Shown here in pieces: positions 40,283-46,789 of a stretch of 64,000 nucleotides of DNA. Source of the DNA: Dactylosporangium fulvum (GTDB taxonomy: Bacteria; Actinomycetota; Actinomycetes; Mycobacteriales; Micromonosporaceae); contig NZ_CP073720.1 of assembly GCF_025137375.1 (NCBI RefSeq), forward strand, positions 4,178,501-4,242,500. Reading direction: 5' to 3'. Position numbers and translations under genes: made by a program. The notes beneath the pieces were generated by a model, which did not search any database, was not told where the DNA came from, and saw nothing but the letters and a program-made list of their open reading frames with translations. How positions within the stretch are numbered: position 1 is the stretch's first letter; every line of letters begins with the position of its first letter.

Positions 40283-43231
40283 TCACGCCGACTGCGCCGT
40301 GACCCGCTCCGCGGTGAGCCACGTCTCGGCCGCCGGCTCCGGCAGCGGCTTCGCGTAGAGGTACCCCTGGCCGAACCGGCAGCCGGCGTCGCGCAGCAGC
40401 CCGTTGTCGGCCGACGTCTCGATCCCCTCGGCGACGACGCTCATCTGGAGCGTGCCGGCGAGCTGGATGATGCCCCGCACCAGGTCCAGCTGTTTGCCGG
40501 AGACCGCGATCGTGTCGACGAACGACTTGTCCAGCTTGAGCGTGTCGACCGGCACCCGGTGCAGGTACGACAGCGACGAGTAGCCGGTGCCGAAGTCGTC
40601 GATGGAGATCCGGATCCCGGCGGTGCGCAGCCGCGAGATGTCGGCGCGGATCTCGTCGTCGTCGCCGAGCAGCAGGCTCTCGGTGATCTCCAGGATGAGC
40701 AGGTCCGGGTGCAGGGCATGCCGGGTCAGCGTCTCGAAGACCAGGTCGACGAAGCCGGCGGTGCGGAACTGGCGGACCGACACGTTGACGCTCACGTACG
40801 GCGGGTCGGCCGGGAACCGCGCCTGCCAGCGGGTCGCGGCCGCGACCGACGCCTCGAGGACCCACGCGCCGAGCTTGACGATGAGGCCGCTCTCCTCGGC
40901 GATCTCGATGAACTGCACCGGCGGGATCATTCCGCGGGTGGGGTGCTGCCAGCGCACCAGCGCCTCGAAGCCGCGGGTCCGGCCCGACGACAGCTCGACG
41001 ATCGGCTGGAAGTGCAGCACGAACTGGCTGTCGTCGATCGCGGTGTCCATGGCGGTGCGCAGCTGCATGCGGGACGCGACCTGGGCGTGCAGCGACTCCT
41101 CGTACCGCCGCCAGCGGCCCTTGCCCTCGCGTTTCGCCGCGCCCATCGCGATGTGCGCCTCGGCGAGCAACTGCCCGCCCTCCGGCACGTCGAACACGGT
41201 TGCCACACCGATGCTCAGCTGCACCCGGATGATGCTGCCGGCGATCAGGAACGGCTCCTCGAACGCCTCCATCAGCTCGGCCGTGAACCGCTCGACGGCG
41301 GCCACGTCCGCGGCCTCGTCGAGGATCCCGCCGAACTCGTCGGCGCCGAGCCGGGCCACCGCGCCGCGGCCCTCGAACGCCCGGCTGAGCCGGTCCGAGA
41401 CCGCGACCAGCAGCCCGTCGCCGACGTCCTGGCCCATGCTGTCGTTGACGACGCTGAAGTCGTCGAGGTTGAGCACCAGGAGCGCGTCGGGCGACTTCTG
41501 CGTGAGGTCCTGGAAGCGCAGGCGGTTGCCCAGCCCGGTGAGCGGGTCGAGGTACGCCCGGTCGAGCAGCTCCTGCTGCAGCCGCCGCTGCTCGGTGACG
41601 TCACGCATGGTGAGGACGAGCCCGCCGACGGTCGGCTCGTCGCGCAGGTCCCGCACGACGACCTCGGCGACGATGAGGGCGCCGTCGGCGCGCCGCACCC
41701 GCCAGGTCACCGCCTCGTCGTGCGGCACGGTCAGTGCGTCCGCCGGGCCGACGAGGTCGAGCAGGCTGGTGCCGACGAGGTCGGCGGTGCCGAGGACCGG
41801 CTTGGCGGCAGGGCTGGCGTAGGTGATCCGGCTGTTGTCGTCGACGATGAGGATCACGTCGGTCGCGCCGAGGACGAGCGTCCGGAAGTACTCCTCGCTC
41901 TCCCGCTGGTTGATCTCCCGGTTGAGGGCGATGTGGTCGAGCATGCTGGCCGCCTGTCCGGCGAGCACCGGCAGCGCCTCCTGCAGCGGTACGAGCACCG
42001 GCTCGGCCGCGGCGACGAACAGTTCACCGACCTCGCGGTCGCCGACCGACAGCCGGCAGCACAGCGCCAGTTCGAAGCCCTGCAGCCCGCTCGCGACACA
42101 ACTGGGCAGGTCCCACACGTAGGAGATGCCCATCGGCTGGTCGCCGGCCGGGCCGGGCTCGTGCAGCGCGAGCACGACCCGGTGCGGTGTGCCGGGCGCG
42201 AGCAGCCGCTGCACGGATCGGTGGACGACGGCGCGGACCTGCGTCTCGTCGGTCGTGGACAGCAGCGCCTCGCAGGCCCGCCGCAGCTCGCGTTCGCGGG
42301 TCATGGTGCGGCGCAGGCCGGTGACGACGGTCGACATGCGCATCATCGCGAGCAGGACGAGCAGGCCGGACACCAGCGCGATCACCATGCCGTCGCGGAC
42401 CGTCCCGTTGACCGCCTGGACGAACAGGACGGTCGGAGCGATGAGCGACGCCATGCCCAGGACGGCCCGCCGGGTGTGGAGCTCATTGCGGCGGAGCACC
42501 CGCGGCTCGGTGAGCTGCCGCATCGACGGGTGCAGCACGGCCGCGCCGCCGGCGATGTAGAAGATCAGCCAGAGCAGGTCGATCGGGGTGCCGATCTCCC
42601 AGTGGCCGTTGAGCCGTTCCAGGCTGTAGAGGACGTCGGCGGCGAGCAGCCCGCCGACCGAGGTGAGCAGCAGCAGGACCGTCCAACTGCGCTGCACGGT
42701 GATGACCAGCCGGGCCAGGATGGCCAGCGTCAGCACGTCACACAGCGGATACGCGACCGAGACCGCCTTCTCGAGGGTGTTCAGCTCGTCGCTTTCCAGA
42801 TACGGGTGGATGAGGAACACCCAGGACAGGAAGCCGGCGCCGGCGGTGAGGATCAGCGCGTCGATGACGCTCGCCCGGTCCCGCACGGCCGCGCCCGAGC
42901 GGGACAGCCCCCACAGCGCGAGCAGCAGGATCGGCGACGAAACGCCGAGGTAGAGTGCGTCGACGACCGACGGGAACGCCGGGTGGTCGAGCATGATGGC
43001 GAGCACGTAGGCGAGCGCCGTGCCGGCCGCGAAGGTCAGGTAGTTGGCGCCGAGCAGCAGCCAGGGGCGCTTGCGCCGGGGATTGTTGAGGTGGATGCCG
43101 ACGCCGATCGCGATCGCGTTGGACACGACGATGACCGCCCACGCGGCGAGGGTCGCGGGAGGCGCGAGCGCGTACAGCGTGAGGAGCAGCAGCGTCCACA
43201 CACCGTACAGAATCAGTGCACGCCGGGTCAT
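40283..43231 (-). CDS. Membrane EAL protein with PAS and degenerate GGDEF (probable c-di-GMP phosphodiesterase)
   Basis: A 982-residue protein. Nine to ten helices cover residues 1-300 (MHYT/MASE-like sensor region). A GAF-like stretch is followed by a PAS domain around 455-570 (VLGATDVILIVDDNSRITYASPAAKPVLG). The GGDEF domain begins at LDPLTGLGNRLRF, but its active site reads GADEFGG instead of GGDEF, so cyclase activity is doubtful. The EAL domain (about 745-982) keeps FEALVRWQHP, NVSVRQF, DDFGTGYSSLSYL and TLKLDKSFV, so it should hydrolyse c-di-GMP. AAGGAG precedes the ATG at 43231. A FliA/WhiG-type promoter lies upstream, which suggests control together with motility. Confidence 0.9.
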   Translation of the reverse strand: MTRRALILYGVWTLLLLTLYALAPPATLAAWAVIVVSNAIAIGVGIHLNNPRRKRPWLLLGANYLTFAAGTALAYVLAIMLDHPAFPSVVDALYLGVSSPILLLALWGLSRSGAAVRDRASVIDALILTAGAGFLSWVFLIHPYLESDELNTLEKAVSVAYPLCDVLTLAILARLVITVQRSWTVLLLLTSVGGLLAADVLYSLERLNGHWEIGTPIDLLWLIFYIAGGAAVLHPSMRQLTEPRVLRRNELHTRRAVLGMASLIAPTVLFVQAVNGTVRDGMVIALVSGLLVLLAMMRMSTVVTGLRRTMTRERELRRACEALLSTTDETQVRAVVHRSVQRLLAPGTPHRVVLALHEPGPAGDQPMGISYVWDLPSCVASGLQGFELALCCRLSVGDREVGELFVAAAEPVLVPLQEALPVLAGQAASMLDHIALNREINQRESEEYFRTLVLGATDVILIVDDNSRITYASPAAKPVLGTADLVGTSLLDLVGPADALTVPHDEAVTWRVRRADGALIVAEVVVRDLRDEPTVGGLVLTMRDVTEQRRLQQELLDRAYLDPLTGLGNRLRFQDLTQKSPDALLVLNLDDFSVVNDSMGQDVGDGLLVAVSDRLSRAFEGRGAVARLGADEFGGILDEAADVAAVERFTAELMEAFEEPFLIAGSIIRVQLSIGVATVFDVPEGGQLLAEAHIAMGAAKREGKGRWRRYEESLHAQVASRMQLRTAMDTAIDDSQFVLHFQPIVELSSGRTRGFEALVRWQHPTRGMIPPVQFIEIAEESGLIVKLGAWVLEASVAAATRWQARFPADPPYVSVNVSVRQFRTAGFVDLVFETLTRHALHPDLLILEITESLLLGDDDEIRADISRLRTAGIRISIDDFGTGYSSLSYLHRVPVDTLKLDKSFVDTIAVSGKQLDLVRGIIQLAGTLQMSVVAEGIETSADNGLLRDAGCRFGQGYLYAKPLPEPAAETWLTAERVTAQSA

Positions 43232-43264
43232 CACGCTCCTTCCGTCGCGAGGCGCTCGAAAGCC

Positions 43265-43291
43265 CTATCGGTCGAAGCGAAGAAGTTCTTA
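43265..43291 (-). promoter_or_regulatory. FliA/WhiG (sigma-28)-type promoter of the EAL gene
   Basis: Minus strand: TAAG at 43291-43288, then exactly 15 nt, then ACCGATAG at 43272-43265. The sigma-28 consensus is TAAA-N15-GCCGATAA, so the core CCGATA is perfect and three of the four -35 bases match. The expected start of RNA is near 43257, giving a leader of about 26 nt with the AAGGAG ribosome site. The genome encodes chemotaxis proteins, so a flagellar or sporulation sigma of this class is plausible. Confidence 0.6.
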
Positions 43292-43400
43292 AGGGTTGGT
43301 ACGGGCGGCGGTGCGTGCGCCGTTTCGGTGAGCGTGCGTATGCAGGGGGTAGTTGGCGGCGGCGGCGCTTTCGCAGTGGCAGCGTACGCTTTTCGCGGCG

Positions 43401-43946
43401 CTATTCGGAGTCGTGCACGGTGTCGCTTTTCCGGCGGCCCGCGTCGCTTTCCGGCATGATTCGCAGCCGCCAGTGATTACAATGGATGGGCCGGCCCTCG
43501 TAGTCCATGTCGCACTGGCCGAGCAGCTCAAAACCGAGCCGCCGGACGATCCCGTTCGACGGGCCGTTGCGCACGTCGGCGAAGCCGTGGATCTCGGTGA
43601 ACCGGCCCTCGGCGCGGCCGCGCTCGACGAGCATGCGGAAGGCCTCGGCGGCGACACCCTGGGCCTGGAACTCGGGGAACAGCATCGAGCCGACCTCGTG
43701 GACGATCCCGCCCTCCCACGGCGTGCGGAAGATGGCGATGATGCCCGCCGGGTGCGGCGCGCCGTCAACGTGGATCGTGAAATACCAGTCACCGGCGGCG
43801 ACGCCGGCCATCCGCTTGGCGTGGATCCGGGCGGCCTCCTCGACCCCGACCGTCCTGCCGAGGCGGCTCTTCGCCTCGGGGTCGGCCTCCAGAGCAGCGG
43901 TGAGCGCCAGGTCCTCGGCCCCGTATGGCCGCAGCTCAATGCCCAC
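43401..43946 (-). CDS. GNAT family N-acetyltransferase
   Basis: A 181-residue acetyltransferase of the RimJ/RimL-like type. It opens IELRPYGAEDLALTAALE. The acetyl-CoA region is SMLFPEFQAQGVAAEAFRMLVERG (QxQGxA form) and motif B is VRNGPSNGIVRRLGFELLGQCDMDYEG. The substrate is unknown. It lies 166 nt upstream of the EAL gene but is separated by that gene's own promoter. Confidence 0.82.
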   Translation of the reverse strand: MGIELRPYGAEDLALTAALEADPEAKSRLGRTVGVEEAARIHAKRMAGVAAGDWYFTIHVDGAPHPAGIIAIFRTPWEGGIVHEVGSMLFPEFQAQGVAAEAFRMLVERGRAEGRFTEIHGFADVRNGPSNGIVRRLGFELLGQCDMDYEGRPIHCNHWRLRIMPESDAGRRKSDTVHDSE

Positions 43947-43974
43947 CGCAGCATCGTAGTCGTGATGCGCGCCG

Positions 43975-44265
43975 TCAGCCCGCCAGGCGACTCAGACGGG
44001 ACCGCTGCTGGCAGGCGTAGGCGCGCTGGCCCAGCCGCCGCAACTGCTCCCGGCTGCGGACCCCGGACAGGTAGGCGTCCAGCGCCTCCGGCGAGCCCGG
44101 CGCGGTGTGGCTGAGCCGGAGTCCGGACGCGGAGAGCAGATCGATGTCGAGGTAGATGGTCCGGACGTCGACGCCGAAGCGGCAGGACAGCGCCGCCGCC
44201 GAGACGTACGGTCGGGAGCGCAGTTGCAGCAGGATGCCGACTTGGCGGGCATGTCGCTGGGTCAC
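43975..44265 (-). CDS. Stand-alone HTH (DeoR/HTH_11-type) protein
   Basis: A 96-residue protein from the GTG at 44265; an ATG at 44277 is also possible. The HTH is like the N-terminal domain of WYL/DeoR regulators: QVGILLQLRSRPYVSAAALS, then CRFGVDVRTIYLDIDLLSAS. The WYL ligand domain that normally follows is missing, leaving only a basic, Arg-rich tail (REQLRRLGQRAYACQQRSR). It may be a short DNA-binding switch or a truncated regulator. The GTG overlaps the stop of a 44-residue exported peptide gene (GTGA), which suggests co-expression. Confidence 0.62.
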   Translation of the reverse strand: MTQRHARQVGILLQLRSRPYVSAAALSCRFGVDVRTIYLDIDLLSASGLRLSHTAPGSPEALDAYLSGVRSREQLRRLGQRAYACQQRSRLSRLAG

Positions 44266-44396
44266 GGCTGCGCCCATCTGCGACCGATCCGGTCCAGCGA
44301 GTTCGTCGCGCGGCCGGTGTCGGGGTCGACGGCACCGACGGCTATGCCCGCGACCAGCAGCAACGCCGCAGCGAGGGTTCGGCGGGTGGCGGCCAT
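44262..44396 (-). CDS. 44-residue predicted exported peptide
   Basis: ATG at 44396 with CGAGG 6 nt upstream; stop overlaps the HTH gene GTG by 4 nt. The peptide opens MAATRRTLAAALLLVAGIAV, a textbook signal sequence (Arg-Arg, then a hydrophobic core), and ends NSLDRIGRRWAQP. A cleavage site near GAVDP would leave a 20-residue mature peptide, or the whole could stay as a membrane peptide. Third positions are mostly G/C. I know no family. A secreted signal peptide paired with a regulator is one possible reading. Confidence 0.5.
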   Translation of the reverse strand: MAATRRTLAAALLLVAGIAVGAVDPDTGRATNSLDRIGRRWAQP

Positions 44397-44547
44397 GGCG
44401 AGCCTCGCTAAATGTAAGCTTCCTTTACGGAAATCGCTCTCACAAAGTTGTACGTCGATGCGCTGCGGCCGTCAACAGGCAGTGTCGCTGCCTATCGCGC
44501 CTGTTCCGTTTCCGGCGGTGCACGCCTCGGCGCCGGCCGGGTCTTTG

Positions 44548-44679
44548 TGGGGGCGCGGCCTTGTGGCGGCGCGGGCTTGGTGGCGGCTCGCCCTTTGTGG
44601 CGGCTCGCCCTTTGTGGCGGCGCGGGCTTCGGCGTCGCGTCTCTGTGGCGGTCGCGTCTTTGTGGTGGTAGTGCCTTTG
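44548..44679. repeat. Degenerate 17-bp tandem repeat array
   Basis: About eight units of the form TGGCGGCKCGSSCTTTG follow each other. The two at 44581-44597 and 44598-44614 are identical; those at 44564, 44615, 44646 and 44663 differ at a few positions, and one unit near 44632 is shortened to 14 bp. The spacing is constant at 17 otherwise. Function unknown. Confidence 0.8.
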
Positions 44680-44854
44680 CGGGTTCGCTTCTCGCCGGCA
44701 GTTGCGCCCCTGCGGCTGCTCCTGCGGCGGCCGCTGTTCTGCGGGTGATGGTGGTGCTCGCGTGCGGTGGCGTGTTGCTGGTGGTTGTGCCCCTCTGGCG
44801 TCTCGCCTCTGGCGGCTCGTCTCTCTGCCGGCGCTGCTGCTCCGGTGGTCGCTT

Positions 44855-44908
44855 CATGATCGCGGACGTTTCGGTGGCCCGGGACCCATCGGAACGTCCG
44901 TGATCATG
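44855..44908. repeat. Palindromic element 1 (CATGATC-ended)
   Basis: Arms of 23 nt (44855-44877 and 44886-44908) pair at 20 positions; the three differences are all G-U compatible in RNA of the plus strand. The outer ends read CATGATC/GATCATG. The central loop is 8 nt. The preserved wobble pairing hints at selection on a folded RNA or at mutation under palindrome symmetry. Confidence 0.8.
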
Positions 44909-44930
44909 GCTGCGGCTCTCGGGGGTTCTT

Positions 44931-45160
44931 CATCGTGGAGTTTCTTCGGGCCCAGGGAGCCTGTTGCGTAATTCGCTGGGACAGCGTTGGCGGCCCAACT
45001 ACGCGCCGATCTTGGAGTTGTGGCGCCATGAACCTCCGAATTTGTCCGGGTTTGTCAAGGACCACAACTCCAAGATCGGCGCGGTTGTCGGGGTTGACGC
45101 GCGAGGGATCCGAATTGCGCAACAGGCTCCCAGGGCCCCGGAAAACTCCACGATCATGAG
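44931..45160. repeat. Palindromic element 2 (nested inverted repeats, 230 bp)
   Basis: Outer arms: about 44 nt around 44932-44975 and 45111-45154 match at about 38 positions and share GTGGAGTTT and AGCCTGTTGCG. Inner arms: a perfect 21-bp inverted repeat at 45003-45023 and 45062-45082, enclosing a 38-nt loop. The right outer end again reads GATCATG. Such a structure can fold into a long cruciform or hairpin, and resembles non-autonomous repetitive palindromes (REP/MITE-like). Confidence 0.8.
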
Positions 45161-45433
45161 CCGTCGACTTCGGCGGACCGGCGCCTGGCGTGGTCGACCG
45201 CGTGGCCGGCCCGGAGGGGGTGGTCGAGCCGAGCCGGGCGATCGGCGCGGAAGGTGTGCCGTGTGTTCCGACGGGCATGGCCGGGGTTCGCGGCCGGCGT
45301 GGCTGGTGGTGCCGAGTGCGGCGCAGGGGTGGGCCGTGCCGTGCGATCGGGCGGAGTGACCGGGCCGGGACGGGAAGTCGGTGCTGTTGGCCGTTCCGCC
45401 TGCCCCGGCGGGTCGTGAACACCCACCCTCGGG

Positions 45434-45493
45434 CCGGTCCGGAGTCCCAGCCGACGGAGCGCACATCTCTCGTCGGCCGGGACTCCGGACCGG
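45434..45493. repeat. 23-bp inverted repeat
   Basis: Arms 45434-45456 and 45471-45493 match at 22 of 23 positions with a 14-nt loop. A second, shorter repeat (GGTGCGTCC at 45500-45508, complement at 45521-45529) follows directly. Confidence 0.75.
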
Positions 45494-45772
45494 TCCGCCG
45501 GTGCGTCCAGCACCCCCGCAGGACGCACCTGTGCCGCCTGACCGGCGCGGTCACGTCACCGGCGTGCGGTGTGTGACCGTGACGCGGCGGCAGGCGCACA
45601 CGACGTAGCAAACATTTTCCGACGCGAACTGTCAACGACTTCCGTCGATCACGGCCATCGGTTGTTGGAAGTTGTTCGATCAATGAACGGCAGGTGGGGT
45701 TTTCGCAACCCTTGACAGAACTGGGCGACCCGTCGCCGACGGTTGGTGCGCTGCCATGGTCGGCGGGCGATT

Positions 45773-45834
45773 GCTCATGATCCTGGGAAGATCTGGGTCG
45801 CCGGGACGACCCGAATCTTCCCAGGATCATGAGC
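45773..45834. repeat. Palindromic element 3 (CATGATC-ended)
   Basis: Arms of 28 nt (45773-45800 and 45807-45834) match at 26 positions around a 6-nt loop. The ends read GCTCATGATCCTGGGAAGAT and its complement. It shares the TCATGATC end with elements 1 and 2, but has a different stem. Confidence 0.85.
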
Positions 45835-46276
45835 GGTGTGGCGGCGGGTGCCTCGTCCTGGTTGACTGCCGTGCTGCGGCCGAGCCCATCGGGAACGGGA
45901 CCCGCGATCGAGGGCCACCGGCGGGGATGATGTCGCGCTGAGGTGCGCCGTGCCGGCGGCCCGCTGCAGGAGGGCGCGCCGAGGCGGAGGGCCGCGAGTG
46001 CTGCGGGGGTGTGCCGGAAGCGCCGCGGGGATGTCGCGAACATGCTGCGGGCGAGTGCGTCGCGGGGCGTGCCAGGAGAATGCCGCGGACGAAAGCCGGG
46101 AGCGCACCTCGGCAGGGCGCGGGGAGCGTGCCGTGGTGGAGATGCCGCCACGGCAACATGCAGCGACAGGCCGGAAGCGGGCCGCGGGGGAAGGCGGCGT
46201 CGCGCAGCGGTGGACCGGGTGCGTGCTGCGGGGAGTGTCGGCGTAGCGCGGCGGTGGACCGGGTGTGCTGCGGGGG

Positions 46277-46453
46277 GAGCGCGGCGGCGGGACGGCTGCA
46301 TGCTGCAGGAACGTGGCGCGTGGCGGTGGATCGGTGCGTGCCACGGGGAACGCGGCGGCGGGCCGGGCGCGTGCTGTGGGGAGCGCGGCGGCGGGACGGC
46401 TGCATGCTGCAGGAAAGCGGCGCGTGGCGGTGGACCGGTGCGTGTCGCGGGGA
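46277..46453. repeat. 104-bp-period direct repeat
   Basis: The stretch at 46277-46349 (GAGCGCGGCGGCGGGACGGC... GCATGCTGCAGGAA...) recurs at 46381-46453 with only a few differences, a period of 104 bp. More degenerate related copies are visible on both sides (about 46030-46500). It looks like an old tandem amplification now decaying. Confidence 0.72.
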
Positions 46454-46707
46454 AGGTGGCGTGTGGCGGTGGGCCGGGAGCACGCTGCGGGTGAACCCCG
46501 GCGTCACGTGGCGGCGGGCGGGGAGCGTGCCGTGGGGCAAAGCCAGGAGTACCCCGGCGAAGTGCCCGGACCATGCCGTGGTGGAGCTGCCCAGGCGGCT
46601 ACCGAACGCGACCCGCCGGGCGGGACGCACGTCGTCCCTGGGGGCTCGAAAGGCGTCCGGGCGGTGCCTGAGCGAACCGGCTCCACCGCCGCGTGTATTG
46701 ATAAATG

Positions 46708-46736
46708 TTGACCGAACGGTGATCAGCGACTATGAA
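46708..46736 (+). promoter_or_regulatory. Promoter of the GH92 gene
   Basis: TTGACC at 46708-46713, a 17-nt spacer, and TATGAA at 46731-46736. This is the best housekeeping-type promoter in the window. The expected RNA start is near 46743, directly in front of the palindromic operator and about 47 nt before the GH92 start codon. Confidence 0.72.
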
Positions 46737-46744
46737 TGTGCATC

Positions 46745-46756
46745 GAGAGCGCTCTC
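46745..46756. promoter_or_regulatory. LacI-family operator
   Basis: A perfect 12-bp palindrome GAGAGCGCTCTC with the central CG typical of LacI-family sites (compare the WGGGAGCGCTCCCW type used by actinobacterial glycoside regulators). It covers the expected RNA start of the GH92 promoter, where a bound repressor would block transcription. No LacI gene lies in the window. Confidence 0.72.
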
Positions 46757-46789
46757 CCGTCCTCACCGCCACCGAACGGGAGATCACCC

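Larger units (their letters stand above)
44397..46707. other. 2.3-kb gene-free island of palindromes and decayed tandem repeats
   Basis: No frame here looks like a protein gene. The long open frames on both strands are repetitive strings of Arg, Ala, Gly and Pro that arise from GC-rich repeats, and they lack ribosome sites. The region instead holds a 17-bp tandem array, at least five inverted repeats (three of them ending in CATGATC), and a 104-bp direct duplication, listed separately. 45600-45730 is relatively AT-rich and contains a TTGACA at 45712, but no matching -10 and no gene follow. The left end (44397-44450) should carry the promoter of the exported-peptide gene; a TTTCC-GTAAA-GGAA-like dyad lies there. 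Confidence 0.7.

Noticed and set aside
40301..41500. Active diguanylate cyclase in the GGDEF-EAL protein
   Set aside because: The active-site loop reads GADEFGG, lacking the required Gly-Gly pair before Asp-Glu-Phe, so synthesis of c-di-GMP is unlikely.
40214..43459. A 1081-codon open frame on the plus strand
   Set aside because: It is the antisense shadow of the EAL gene; the product is a random Gln/Arg/Gly-rich string, as expected opposite high-GC coding DNA.
45712..45717. TTGACA promoter element in the repeat island
   Set aside because: No -10 lies at a suitable distance and no gene or stable RNA follows it.
44904..46574. A 556-codon open frame on the minus strand and several plus-strand frames in the repeat island
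   Set aside because: They consist of low-complexity Arg/Pro/Ala runs created by GC-rich repeats, have no ribosome site, cross the palindromes, and show no recognisable domain.
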